NCBI GenBank assembly: GCA_038147395.1 | Contig: JAYQTM010000001.1 | Span: forward strand, 1,116,001-1,180,000 | DNA from: Eutrophovita brisbanensis | GTDB lineage: Bacteria > Pseudomonadota > Gammaproteobacteria > Burkholderiales > Eutrophovitaceae | Direction: 5' to 3' | Length of the DNA stretch: 64,000 nucleotides | Made by a program: the position numbers and the translations under genes | Part shown: one piece after another, positions 8,867 to 17,301 of the stretch | Position numbering within the stretch: position 1 is the first letter of the stretch | How the letters are laid out: every line of letters starts with the position of its first letter | Notes under the pieces: generated by a model | The model's database searches: none | What the model saw: the letters and a program-made list of their open reading frames with translations, nothing else | Told to the model about the DNA's origin: nothing

Positions 8867-8948
8867 GGGTTTAAAACAAGCGTTTATTCGGTAAAAAAGA
8901 TTTCCTTTTATGGAGGCACCGAGTAGTCGCAATAAAACAGGAGGCAAT

Positions 8949-9146
8949 ATGCCCAAAATGAAAACGAAGCGAGGCGCGGCTAAGCGCTTCAAAATCGGCG
9001 GTTCTGGCCGAATCAAGCGAACTCAGGCAAATCTGAGACACATTCTCACCAAGAAAACAACGAAGCGTAAGCGACAGCTTCGGGGTACTGAGTCGGTGGC
9101 TGCTGGAGATCAAGCAGCGATTCGAGCAATGCTTCCATACGCGTAA
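8949..9146 (+). CDS. rpmI: Large ribosomal subunit protein L35 (bL35)
   Basis: 65 residues, beginning MPKMKTKRGAAKRFKIGG, the conserved L35 N-terminus, and strongly basic throughout (FKIGGSGRIKRTQANLRH). ATG 8949 is the start because AGGAGG occupies 8939-8944 just before it. An upstream in-frame ATG at 8910 would add 13 non-conserved residues. L35 is a component of the 50S subunit. It sits 13 bp before rplT, with which it is co-transcribed and usually translationally coupled. Confidence 0.96.
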   Translation: MPKMKTKRGAAKRFKIGGSGRIKRTQANLRHILTKKTTKRKRQLRGTESVAAGDQAAIRAMLPYA

Positions 9147-9159
9147 CTAGGAGACCAGA

Positions 9160-9519
9160 ATGCCAAGAGTTAAAAGAGGTGTCGTTGCTCGAGCAAAACA
9201 CAAAAAAGTTTTAGAGCAGGCCAAAGGGTTTAGAGGCCGTCGGAAGAACGTCTATCGCGTTGCCAAACAGGCGGTGATGAAGGCTGGTCAGTATGCTTAT
9301 CGCGATCGTCGAGCGAAGAAGAGAGAGTTTAGAGCGTTATGGATCATTCGAATCAACGCCGCAGCACGTGCGTGTGGTTTGACCTACAGCACGCTGATTA
9401 ATGGGCTCAAAAAGTCATCGATTGATATCGATCGAAAGGTGCTCGCCGATTTGGCAGTCCATGATTCAACTGCGTTTGAGAAAATAGCGGAACAGGCGCG
9501 AGCCGGGCTGGCCTCTTGA
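9160..9519 (+). CDS. rplT: Large ribosomal subunit protein L20 (bL20)
   Basis: 119 residues, full length. The start MPRVKRGVVARAKHKKVL and the segment KGFRGRRKNVYRVAKQAVMKAGQYAYRDRR are diagnostic of L20, which binds 23S rRNA early in 50S assembly and represses its own operon in E. coli. It ends the infC-rpmI-rplT unit, and a strong intrinsic terminator follows 17 bp after its stop. Confidence 0.97.
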   Translation: MPRVKRGVVARAKHKKVLEQAKGFRGRRKNVYRVAKQAVMKAGQYAYRDRRAKKREFRALWIIRINAAARACGLTYSTLINGLKKSSIDIDRKVLADLAVHDSTAFEKIAEQARAGLAS

Positions 9520-9536
9520 GCGATCAGGTTAAAATG

Positions 9537-9564
9537 AAGGAGGCCATTTTGGCCTCCTTTTTTT
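9537..9564 (+). terminator. Intrinsic terminator between rplT and pheS
   Basis: A perfect nine-base-pair stem, AAGGAGGCC at 9537-9545 and GGCCTCCTT at 9551-9559, with an ATTTT loop and a following T run. Only 17 bases separate the T run from the pheS start codon, so there is no room for a promoter between them. pheST expression must come from readthrough, or the hairpin acts as an attenuator. Confidence 0.88.
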
Positions 9565-9581
9565 ATTGGTGAACTTAGCTT

Positions 9582-10574
9582 ATGGAAGATTTAAACAAGA
9601 TCGTCATCGACGCTGAGGAGTCTTTCCGGACCGCGACGACGATACCCCAGCTAGAGCAAACAAAGGGTAAGTTCCTCGGGAAAAGCGGTGTGCTCGCAGA
9701 ATTACGTAAAGGTCTAGGGAAAGTTTCGGCGGAAGAGCGTCCCGCACTTGGCGCAAAGTTCAATCAACTCAAGAATGAACTTGAAGAGTTATTGGAACAA
9801 AGAAAATCCCAGATTCTTGCTGAGGAGCTCAATCGAAAGATAGAAAACGATCGCATTGATGTGACCTTACCCGGCCGAACTCAGTCAGTTGGGGGGCTCC
9901 ATCCGGTGACCAAGACGTTGAGGCGAGTCACACGCTTGTTTGAAACAATGGGTTTCTCGGTTGCTAGTGGTCCAGAAATCGAGGATGACTACTACAATTT
10001 CACAGCGCTAAACCAGCCAGAAAATCATCCTGCTCGATCGATGCACGATACCTTCTATATCGAAGGCGAGCGGCATCTGCTGAGGACGCACACCTCACCG
10101 ATTCAGGTTCGTTATATGGAAAAAAATGAGCCACCTATTCGTATTGTTGCGCCTGGTCGGGTCTACCGTGTGGATTCTGATGCGACGCATTCCCCAATGT
10201 TCCATCAAATCGAGGGGCTTTGGATCGATGATTCAGCGACTTTCGCTGATCTCAAGGGGACTGTGAGAGAGTTCCTCAGGCGTTTTTTCGAGAAGGATGA
10301 TCTCGAGGTGAGATTTCGTCCTTCATATTTTCCGTTCACTGAACCTTCTGCTGAAATTGACATGACCTTCAAAGATGGTTGGTTGGAGATCGGCGGGTGC
10401 GGCATGGTGCATCCTAAAGTTCTTCAAAATTTAAATATTGATACGGATCGCTATCAAGGTTTTGCGTTTGGTATGGGGCTTGATCGTTTGGCAATGCTTC
10501 GTTTCGGTGTGAACGATTTGCGATTGTTTTTTGATAATGACCTGCGATTTTTATCGCAGTTCTCGGGCCAATAG
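9582..10574 (+). CDS. pheS: Phenylalanyl-tRNA synthetase alpha subunit
   Basis: 330 residues, normal for the family. An N-terminal coiled-coil arm (residues 1-85, LEQTKGKFLGKSGVLAELRK) binds tRNA. The class II catalytic core follows, with motif 2 (HTSPIQVRYM, VYRVDSDATHSPMFHQIEGL), the FRPSYFPFTEPSAEID strand and motif 3 (GFAFGMGLDRLAML). PheS pairs with PheT as an alpha2-beta2 enzyme that charges tRNA-Phe; the next gene is pheT, 15 bp on. No Phe-rich leader peptide of the E. coli pheM type was seen upstream. Confidence 0.97.
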   Translation: MEDLNKIVIDAEESFRTATTIPQLEQTKGKFLGKSGVLAELRKGLGKVSAEERPALGAKFNQLKNELEELLEQRKSQILAEELNRKIENDRIDVTLPGRTQSVGGLHPVTKTLRRVTRLFETMGFSVASGPEIEDDYYNFTALNQPENHPARSMHDTFYIEGERHLLRTHTSPIQVRYMEKNEPPIRIVAPGRVYRVDSDATHSPMFHQIEGLWIDDSATFADLKGTVREFLRRFFEKDDLEVRFRPSYFPFTEPSAEIDMTFKDGWLEIGGCGMVHPKVLQNLNIDTDRYQGFAFGMGLDRLAMLRFGVNDLRLFFDNDLRFLSQFSGQ

Positions 10575-10589
10575 GAGGAGTGTAGCGGG

Positions 10590-12956
10590 ATGAAATTTTC
10601 CGAAAATTGGCTTCGTTCGTTTTGTTCAACGAAACACAGTACGGATGAGTTATCAAACATCCTCACGATGGCTGGGCTTGAGGTGGAGTCGGTTGAGCCG
10701 TTAAGCCAAGGATTAACTGGCGTTGTTGTGGGCCGAATTGAGACCACAAAACCGCACCCTAATGCCGATAAATTAAAACTGTGCACAGTTGATGTGGGAG
10801 ACGAAGAACCTCTACAGATCGTCTGTGGTGCGCCCAATGCTAAGGAAGGGATGTTGGTGCCGACAGCACTCGTCGGGGCTACTCTTCCTGGGGGCTTAAG
10901 CATTAAAAAGACGAAGTTGCGCGGCGAGCTCTCGTTAGGGATGTTGTGTTCGGCTAGAGAACTCGCGCTTTCTGAAGATCACTCCGGCTTGATGAATCTA
11001 GATGGTGATTGTCAGATTGGTGCAGATGTTAAAGACGTGCTGGGACTCAACGATAATGTATTCACACTGAAGTTAACGGCGAACCGCGGAGATTGCTTGT
11101 CGATCAAGGGTATTGCGAGAGAGCTCCAGGCGATCACAGGTGTGTCGATGCACATTCCTGATGAGTATGAAGCGTTAAACGAAGATCCGGGCAATGAGAC
11201 TCATGTGGTGATTGAGGCCGAGGAAGCCTGTCCGATTTATTTAGGACTTGAGATCTCTGGCATCAACGCAAAAGCAAAAACGCCGCAGTATATTGTCGAC
11301 CGTTTAGAGCGATCTGGTATCAGAGCGATTAGCGCGGTCGTAGACTTGACCAATTACGTCATGCTTGAGTTGGGTCAGCCCATGCATGCATTTGATAAAG
11401 ACAAGCTTCATGGGAAAGTGTCTGTCAGGTTCGGGCGTGCTGGCGAAGCCATTGAGCTATTAAACGGAACAAATCTTGACGTAACTTCAGAGCATCTGGT
11501 CATCGCAGACGAAGATGGCCCTATCGCGCTAGCGGGAATCATGGGCGGCGAACTCTCATCTGTAACTGACGTGACTCAGAATATTTTCCTTGAGGCGGCT
11601 GTTTTTTCACAAGAATCAGTTGCTGGCAAATGGAGAAGCCTTGGGTTTAGCACTGATGCGTTGCATCGATTTGAGCGTGGCGTTGATCCATCTGGATCAA
11701 AAGCAGCCCTTGCTCGACTGGCGAAACTCATCGTGGATGTTTGTGGTGGCAAGATTGGTGCATTAACATCTGTAGGTAGTGACAAGGTCGAGCGAAAACC
11801 GATTGTGTTTCGTTGTGATCGCGTGAAAAAACTCATCGGTATTGACGTGACCCAAGATCGGATATTGGAAATATTCTCCGGTTTAGAGTTGGCTGTAAGC
11901 TCATCGGGGGATGATCTGATCGTCACGCCGCCGAGCTATCGATTCGATCTTGTACTTGAGGCGGATCTTATCGAAGAAATTGCGAGAATCGAGGGTTTTG
12001 ACAAACTTCCAGCAACGCTTCCAAGAGCGACTTCCTCAATGCTGAGAATAGCAGACAAGATGGGCTGGCCTGAGTGTGCTCAGCAACACTTTGTTGAGCG
12101 GAGCTATCACGAAGTCATCACATACAGTTTCATCAGCGAGGATCTTGAAAAGGCGTTTGGCAGCGGTAGAGACCCTGTTCGCTTGGCCAATCCAATAGCG
12201 GAGCAATATTCTGTGATGCGGTCGTCTTTAATCGGCAGTCTGGTTTTGACGCTACAGAAGAACTTGAGCCATCTGCCAGATCGCGTTCGTATCTTCGAGA
12301 CGAGCCTTTGTTTTGAGGAAAATAATGGTTCAATCGATCAAAAAAGTGTGATTGCTGGGCTTTGCTATGGCCGTCGTTTGCCTGAGCAATGGAGTGTGGA
12401 TGATAAAAGCGTCGACTTCTATGATATCAAGGGGGACGTCGAGGAATTCTTGTCAGGTGAGGATATTTCGTTTCATCGTCTCGAGGACTCTCGATTACAC
12501 CCAGGTAAGAGCGCTTCCATTGTAATTAGTGGCGTCCGAGTCGGTATCGTTGGAGAAATTCACCCTCAGTTAGCTTCGTCATTCGATATTGGTGATGGGG
12601 TATTTGTATTTGAGCTGCAAGTGGACAAACTTCCTCGGTCGAGCCCCCAGAGGTTCATGCCGTATTCGAAGTACCAAAGAGTGAGGCGAGATATTTCGAT
12701 CGAGGTGAATTCGGACATTGAGGTGTCGGATATCGTTGAAGCGATCGAGTCGGAGAACATTCCATTTTTACAGAAAGTCGGAATTTTTGACGTTTATGAG
12801 AAGGCAGGGTCAACTGATTCAACAAAAAGTCTTGCGTTTTCAATCAGCTTCCAGGATACTAAAAAAACCCTTACAGATGAAGAGGTTGAGAAATCAATCT
12901 TACAAATTAGATCACTCTTGGAGCATCGTTTCGGAGCTAGACTGAGAGGAAATTAG
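10590..12956 (+). CDS. pheT: Phenylalanyl-tRNA synthetase beta subunit
   Basis: 788 residues, full length. It starts MKFSENWLRSFC and continues with an EMAP/tRNA-binding domain (VGRIETTKPHPNADKLKLC). The B3/B4 editing region follows (about 200-400; VDLTNYVMLELGQPMHAFD and DALHRFERGVDP), then B5, the catalytic-like core, and the C-terminal anticodon-binding FDX-ACB domain (SKYQRVRRDISIEV). It partners PheS, and its B3/B4 domain clears mischarged tyrosine. A good ribosome binding site (AGGAGG) precedes the start. ihfA follows after 6 bp, as in other gammaproteobacteria. Confidence 0.97.
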   Translation: MKFSENWLRSFCSTKHSTDELSNILTMAGLEVESVEPLSQGLTGVVVGRIETTKPHPNADKLKLCTVDVGDEEPLQIVCGAPNAKEGMLVPTALVGATLPGGLSIKKTKLRGELSLGMLCSARELALSEDHSGLMNLDGDCQIGADVKDVLGLNDNVFTLKLTANRGDCLSIKGIARELQAITGVSMHIPDEYEALNEDPGNETHVVIEAEEACPIYLGLEISGINAKAKTPQYIVDRLERSGIRAISAVVDLTNYVMLELGQPMHAFDKDKLHGKVSVRFGRAGEAIELLNGTNLDVTSEHLVIADEDGPIALAGIMGGELSSVTDVTQNIFLEAAVFSQESVAGKWRSLGFSTDALHRFERGVDPSGSKAALARLAKLIVDVCGGKIGALTSVGSDKVERKPIVFRCDRVKKLIGIDVTQDRILEIFSGLELAVSSSGDDLIVTPPSYRFDLVLEADLIEEIARIEGFDKLPATLPRATSSMLRIADKMGWPECAQQHFVERSYHEVITYSFISEDLEKAFGSGRDPVRLANPIAEQYSVMRSSLIGSLVLTLQKNLSHLPDRVRIFETSLCFEENNGSIDQKSVIAGLCYGRRLPEQWSVDDKSVDFYDIKGDVEEFLSGEDISFHRLEDSRLHPGKSASIVISGVRVGIVGEIHPQLASSFDIGDGVFVFELQVDKLPRSSPQRFMPYSKYQRVRRDISIEVNSDIEVSDIVEAIESENIPFLQKVGIFDVYEKAGSTDSTKSLAFSISFQDTKKTLTDEEVEKSILQIRSLLEHRFGARLRGN

Positions 12957-12962
12957 GTTTTT

Positions 12963-13283
12963 ATGACGCTTACAAAGGCTGAGCTGGCCGATATACTTTT
13001 CGAGAAAATAGGCCTCAACAAACACGAGGCGAAGGATTTCATCGAGTTATTTTTTGAAGAAATCAAACTCACGCTTGAGCGAGGTGAAGATGTCAAATTG
13101 TCGGGTTTTGGTAATTTTCAACTAAGAGATAAACCTCAGAGACCTGGTCGGAATCCAAAGACAGGTGAGGAGATTGCCGTCTCAGCGCGCAGGGTGGTCA
13201 CGTTTCATGCGAGTCAAAAATTAAAACAACGTGTTGAGCAGAACACTGCTCTAACTCAAGGCAAATCAGACGGCGAACATTAA
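12963..13283 (+). CDS. ihfA: Integration host factor alpha subunit
   Basis: 106 residues of the HU/IHF DNA-bending family. The start MTLTKAELADILFEKIGLNK, the GEDVKLSGFGNFQLRDKPQRPGRNPKTGEEI arm and the Pro that intercalates into the minor groove are all visible. IHF-alpha pairs with IHF-beta (encoded elsewhere) and bends DNA at specific sites in recombination, replication and transcription. Its position behind pheT is the conserved gammaproteobacterial order, which separates it from HU. The last residues (QGKSDGEH) are a short extension. Confidence 0.95.
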   Translation: MTLTKAELADILFEKIGLNKHEAKDFIELFFEEIKLTLERGEDVKLSGFGNFQLRDKPQRPGRNPKTGEEIAVSARRVVTFHASQKLKQRVEQNTALTQGKSDGEH

Positions 13284-13286
13284 ATC

Positions 13287-13631
13287 GTGTCTTCACAGGG
13301 GATTCCCGACAAACGTTATTTCACGATTGGAGAGGTGGCGGATATTTGCGATATCAAGCCGCACGTCCTTCGTTACTGGGAGCGTGAATTTCCACAGTTA
13401 TCTGATGTTAGTCGACGGCAAAATCGCAGGTATTACCAGCGAGATGAGGTCGAGCTTCTCCTGACTATCAAAAAGCTCCTGCGTGAGGATGGCTTCACGA
13501 TTGATGGGGCGAGAGGACAACTCAAAGCACGCACACAAAGCGTCGGTAAACGGCCTGAGCCTAGCGTCCAGGCACCTATGACTTTCGATGAAAAGGTTCA
13601 GGAAATCATCTCGATATTGAAGGGTGCCTGA
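13287..13631 (+). CDS. MerR-family transcriptional regulator
   Basis: 114 residues starting at GTG 13287, 3 bp after the ihfA stop. The N-terminus is a MerR winged helix-turn-helix (YFTIGEVADICDIKPHVLRYW, then EREFPQLSDVSRRQNRRYYQRDEVELL), followed by a short coiled region. No metal-binding cysteines are in the C-terminal part, so it is not a classical MerR/CueR sensor. Small MerR proteins in exactly this place behind ihfA occur across gammaproteobacteria; their regulon is unknown. The tRNA-Pro promoter lies just after its stop. Confidence 0.85.
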   Translation: MSSQGIPDKRYFTIGEVADICDIKPHVLRYWEREFPQLSDVSRRQNRRYYQRDEVELLLTIKKLLREDGFTIDGARGQLKARTQSVGKRPEPSVQAPMTFDEKVQEIISILKGA

Positions 13632-13640
13632 GATAGTCTC

Positions 13641-13649
13641 TGGTATACT
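13641..13649 (+). promoter_or_regulatory. Extended -10 promoter of tRNA-Pro
   Basis: TGG followed by TATACT (13644-13649) forms an extended -10 element about 20 bases before the tRNA. No good -35 hexamer is at 17 bases; TTGAAG at 13617-13622 is too distant. The same TGn plus TANNAT layout precedes tRNA-Gly at 34473. Confidence 0.55.
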
Positions 13650-13669
13650 TCTCGCTATTTCTGACACGT

Positions 13670-13746
<77 letters not shown>

Positions 13747-13806
13747 TAACAATCATTTTTTTGTTTCCTCGCGACAAGGTTTGTCTTAGTTCAGCTCATC
13801 CGGTGA

Positions 13807-14547
13807 ATGTCTATGCGAATTTTGGTTAGTAATGATGACGGTTATCACGCCCCTGGGATTAAGGTGCTCGCAGATGCCATGCGACAGTTTGGCGAGGTGG
13901 TGGTAGTCGCTCCCAACAAAGATTGTAGTGGTGCAAGTAATTCCCTGACATTAGACCGACCATTGGTAGTTCACCAGCATGGACATGAGATTTTCTCGGT
14001 TAATGGTACTCCGACTGACTGCGTCCACCTGGCTGTGACGGGGCTACTCGATCATGCGCCCGATCTTGTCGTGTCTGGGATAAACAATGGCGCAAACATG
14101 GGGGAAGACACGATTTACAGCGGGACTGTCGCGGCTGCCATGGAGGGTTACCTCATGGGTCTTCCAGCGATTGCGGTATCTCTCGCCAGTAAACGTGGCG
14201 AGAATTATATGACGGCAGCTCGTGCGACCTCTAGCGTAGTCGAGCAATTAATCGCATTAGATGAACTACCGCATTGTCTTTTGAATATCAACGTGCCGGA
14301 TATCCCACTGGAACAAGTCAAGCAAACGAAACTGACTCGATTGGGGAAGAGGCACAAAGCGGAGGGAGTTGTGAAGAGCGAAAACCCTAGGGGGCAGACG
14401 GTTTATTGGGTTGGTGCGGCGGGAAATGCAAAAGACGATAGTGAGGGGACTGATTTTTTTGCTGTGAATAATAACGCTGTCTCTGTCACGCCACTACAAA
14501 CTGACTTGACGTGCCCGGACAGACCAGCATACTTAACCTTTGATTAA
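13807..14547 (+). CDS. surE: 5'/3'-nucleotidase SurE
   Basis: About 246 residues of the SurE survival-protein family, a metal-dependent phosphatase acting on nucleoside monophosphates. The N-terminal MRILVSNDDGYHAPGI motif holds the metal-binding Asp pair. SGASNSLTLDRPL, FSVNGTPTDCVHLA and VSGINNGANMGEDTIYSGTVAAAMEG are the other family blocks. ATG 13813 gives the canonical MRILVSNDDG start; ATG 13807 adds two residues. It heads surE-pcm-nlpD, the classical order that normally continues into rpoS. Confidence 0.95.
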   Translation: MSMRILVSNDDGYHAPGIKVLADAMRQFGEVVVVAPNKDCSGASNSLTLDRPLVVHQHGHEIFSVNGTPTDCVHLAVTGLLDHAPDLVVSGINNGANMGEDTIYSGTVAAAMEGYLMGLPAIAVSLASKRGENYMTAARATSSVVEQLIALDELPHCLLNINVPDIPLEQVKQTKLTRLGKRHKAEGVVKSENPRGQTVYWVGAAGNAKDDSEGTDFFAVNNNAVSVTPLQTDLTCPDRPAYLTFD

Positions 14548-14570
14548 CCAGCTGATTAAAAAATAAACAC

Positions 14571-15230
14571 GTGATTGATTCCTCGAGTCTGGGTTTGACC
14601 TCAGATCGCACTCGAGCTCGTATGGTTAGGCGCTTGCAGGCTCAAGGTGTGATTGACCCTCTGGTTTTAGATGCGTTAAATACGATCCCCCGGCATCGGT
14701 TCATCGAGGAGGCGCTTGCGAGTCGGGCCTACGACGATGTCTCTTTACCAATTGGGTTCGGTCAAACCATCTCGAGACCACTCACGGTAGCTCGATCGTG
14801 CGAGATTGCCCGCTCAGGAAAACAATTAACGCGAGTTTTAGAAATTGGGACGGGCTGTGGTTATCAAGCGGCAATATTGTCGAAAATCTCCGATCAAGTG
14901 TACTCAATTGAACGAATTAGCAGTTTGTTAACAAAAGCTCGCGTCGTGTTGCGTTCGTTAAATTTGAGGAACGTCCAGCTAAAGCATGCGGATGGTTCCT
15001 CTGGGTTGGATTCCTTGAAGCCGCTTGATGCAATTGTCATTGCTGCGGGCGCGTCAGAGATCCCTGAGCAATTTATCGATTTATTAGCAACTGGTGGGAG
15101 AATGGTCGTGCCAGTCGGCGATAAAACACAGTATTTGACCGAGGTATTGAAGCTCGACGAGGGCTATCGCACGATTCGACATGAATCGGTGACCTTTGTC
15201 CCATTTTTGAATGGCGTTGTTGTAAAGTAA
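14571..15230 (+). CDS. pcm: Protein-L-isoaspartate O-methyltransferase
   Basis: 219 residues beginning at GTG 14571, 23 bp after surE. It methylates L-isoaspartyl residues in aged proteins as the first repair step. The SAM-binding motif I is VLEIGTGCGYQAAILS (about residues 84-99). The upstream segment DVSLPIGFGQTISRPLTVA and the later VPVGDKTQYL block are typical. The N-terminal region RHRFIEEALASRAYDD is also conserved. Co-directional with surE and nlpD; the stop is 4 bp before nlpD. Confidence 0.94.
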   Translation: MIDSSSLGLTSDRTRARMVRRLQAQGVIDPLVLDALNTIPRHRFIEEALASRAYDDVSLPIGFGQTISRPLTVARSCEIARSGKQLTRVLEIGTGCGYQAAILSKISDQVYSIERISSLLTKARVVLRSLNLRNVQLKHADGSSGLDSLKPLDAIVIAAGASEIPEQFIDLLATGGRMVVPVGDKTQYLTEVLKLDEGYRTIRHESVTFVPFLNGVVVK

Positions 15231-15234
15231 AGCG

Positions 15235-16068
15235 ATGCTTCAACGCACGTATCTCAATCTCGCGATTTTATCTTTGATGATCGGCTTGTTTTGTGGCCTG
15301 TCGGGATGTGGTTCGCGGTCGGTATCTGCGCCGATTAATGATCGAACGCCGCCGCCAGAGCTCGATTCCGTAGATAAAAAGAACGTACGTGAGAAGGAGC
15401 GTTCTCGTGCTGAAAATAGTGTATCCAAGACTCACCGATCGACGCATCAACGCTTTTACATCGTCAAGCGCGGCGACACGCTCTACAGTATCGCGGTTCA
15501 ATTTGGTCTCGATCACAAGGTGATCGCGAACCTAAATGGTATCTCCGATCTTGATGTCATCAATGTTGGGCAACGATTAAAACTCGTCCCAGATAGTCAT
15601 ACCCCTGAGCCACCCAAGAGCTCAAGTAAGTCCGACACGGAATCTCCCAAACAGTCGATTGATCCGAGCCCGAAAACGTCTGGTGATACACCTAAATTAG
15701 GAACGTGGCGATGGCCTGTTGATGGAACGTTGGATTATCGATACGGTGAGCGCGTCAATGAAAATGGAAAAGGAATTGGTCTTCGCGTGAGTCAGGAACA
15801 AGCTGTGTTCGCGTCGGCTCCGGGGAAAGTTGTGTACAGCGGAAACGGACTGCGAGGATACGGTAACTTACTCATCATCAAACATGGGGAGGATTATTTG
15901 AGCGTGTACGCGTTCACGAGCAGATTACTCGCCAGCGAAGGCCAGTATATTGCGCAAGGACAGCAAGTAGCCATTATCGGCTCTACCGCCGACTCTCGTG
16001 TGTTGCACTTTGAAATTAGAGTCAAAGGAAAGCCCATCAATCCGCTCAATTATCTATTGAAAAAGTGA
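15235..16068 (+). CDS. nlpD: NlpD-like lipoprotein, LysM plus degenerate M23 domain
   Basis: 277 residues. The signal peptide ends in a lipobox LSGC, with the lipidated Cys25. A Ser/Pro/charged linker leads to a LysM peptidoglycan-binding domain (about 73-117, RFYIVKRGDTLYSIAVQFG). A second linker is followed by a LytM/M23 domain (about 155-275). The catalytic HxH region reads YAFTSRLL, so the usual His is missing. E. coli NlpD is also a dead peptidase that activates the amidase AmiC at the septum, and the same role is likely here. rpoS, normally next, is absent. Confidence 0.9.
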   Translation: MLQRTYLNLAILSLMIGLFCGLSGCGSRSVSAPINDRTPPPELDSVDKKNVREKERSRAENSVSKTHRSTHQRFYIVKRGDTLYSIAVQFGLDHKVIANLNGISDLDVINVGQRLKLVPDSHTPEPPKSSSKSDTESPKQSIDPSPKTSGDTPKLGTWRWPVDGTLDYRYGERVNENGKGIGLRVSQEQAVFASAPGKVVYSGNGLRGYGNLLIIKHGEDYLSVYAFTSRLLASEGQYIAQGQQVAIIGSTADSRVLHFEIRVKGKPINPLNYLLKK

Positions 16069-16083
16069 GTTGTACCAACACAT

Positions 16084-16512
16084 ATGAAACAGGATCGAGT
16101 GGTTCGATTTGCGTGTTGGGATGAGGATTGGGAACTCATCAAAGATATTCGACACTCGGTTTTTGTGGTTGAGCAATCCGTGCCACCTGAGTTGGAGTGG
16201 GACGGTTCCGACCAAGAGTGTAAACATGTTATCGCGCTAGAGCGGGGTCGTTGTATCGGAACGGGTCGAATAAGTTCGAGCGGACACATTGGGAGGATGG
16301 CAGTTGATCGTAGATGTCGAGATCAGGGGGTAGGTCGTTCGATTTTGATGGCTCTGATCAAACATGCGAGGGGTCAATTGACATTAACTAGCGTATCGCT
16401 GAACGCGCAGATTTCGGCGGTTGGTTTTTACAAAAAGCAGGATTTTTACCCAGTTGGTGATGAGTTCTTTGATGCCGAGATCATGCACATACGAATGATT
16501 TGTGACTTGTAG
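16084..16512 (+). CDS. GNAT-family N-acetyltransferase (ElaA-like)
   Basis: 142 residues. The acetyl-CoA binding motif A appears as GRMAVDRRCRDQGVGRSILM (about 76-95), preceded by the strand CIGTGRIS. The C-terminus GFYKKQDFYPVGDEFFD, ending in HIRMICDL, matches the ElaA/YjcF subgroup. Substrate unknown. It occupies the place directly after nlpD where rpoS is usually found. Its stop is 13 bp from the convergent TANGO2-like gene. Confidence 0.85.
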   Translation: MKQDRVVRFACWDEDWELIKDIRHSVFVVEQSVPPELEWDGSDQECKHVIALERGRCIGTGRISSSGHIGRMAVDRRCRDQGVGRSILMALIKHARGQLTLTSVSLNAQISAVGFYKKQDFYPVGDEFFDAEIMHIRMICDL

Positions 16513-16524
16513 ACCCGTTTGGCT

Positions 16525-17301
16525 TCAAATAGTCAGGGTTGCTCGCCCATCGACCTCGCCAGATGGTGAGTAGCTGATCTCATGAAATTCTATTTTTTCC
16601 GACCGTTTATGTATTAATACAATCGCACTGGATCTCGTTCCATATTCCGGTGAGACAATGAATGTTGAAGACAGAGTCTTTTCCCAATTCTTAGGGATTC
16701 CCGTGTCAGGAAGCTCACTATTTTTCGCTGAAGTTCGATCTTGAAGCAGCTCAAAAATTTGGTCTGGGTCTATTTGGTCATGTTGGAAAATGCTTGATAA
16801 ACGTTCCTTGCCAATCTTTACTTTTGGCCAATCGGTATCTAGCAGGTGGTTACTGAGCCCGAATAAGCCAACCTTGGGTAAAGGTGTACACAAGGTTTTT
16901 TTGTGAGCAGAGCGATTGGACACATAGAAGATATCTTCACTGTCACCGACCAGTAAATTAAAACCGTCGTAAGGTAAATTCTTCCTAGTTAGTTGATTAG
17001 AATATTCTTTCGCGTTGAGTTCGCTGCTGAGGAAATCTTTGGTTAAGTAGCCTCGGCTCAATGGGCCTTTATTGATCGGTCTGTGCGCTTCTCTGTAGTT
17101 CGTGACCGCAGCCCATCGTCCGGTGGAGTCAATGCCCATCCAGGTCCCACCTTTGAATAAATCCTTACCACCAAAAACGCTTGGAAAATCGCTCCACTTA
17201 TGTGCCGAAGCCGTAGGGCGCGCATGATATTCATCACGATTTGACGCAATGATCAGCGAATAACGAGGGTGTACATCGCGAGCGACAAATATGAGACACA
17301 T
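16525..17301 (-). CDS. TANGO2/NRDE-family protein
   Basis: 258 residues of the NRDE (TANGO2-like) family, a member of the Ntn-hydrolase-like fold. It starts MCLIFVARDVHPRYSLIIA with Cys2 right after the initiator, as in the family. The NRDE motif follows (SNRDEYHARPT, about residues 20-30). Other blocks are FGGKDLFKGGTWMGID and RWAAVTNYRE. Eukaryotic homologues are linked to haem or lipid handling; the bacterial function is unknown. It directly abuts the stop of the ygfZ gene upstream, forming a nadB-ygfZ-TANGO2 unit. Confidence 0.85.
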   Translation of the reverse strand: MCLIFVARDVHPRYSLIIASNRDEYHARPTASAHKWSDFPSVFGGKDLFKGGTWMGIDSTGRWAAVTNYREAHRPINKGPLSRGYLTKDFLSSELNAKEYSNQLTRKNLPYDGFNLLVGDSEDIFYVSNRSAHKKTLCTPLPKVGLFGLSNHLLDTDWPKVKIGKERLSSIFQHDQIDPDQIFELLQDRTSAKNSELPDTGIPKNWEKTLSSTFIVSPEYGTRSSAIVLIHKRSEKIEFHEISYSPSGEVDGRATLTI

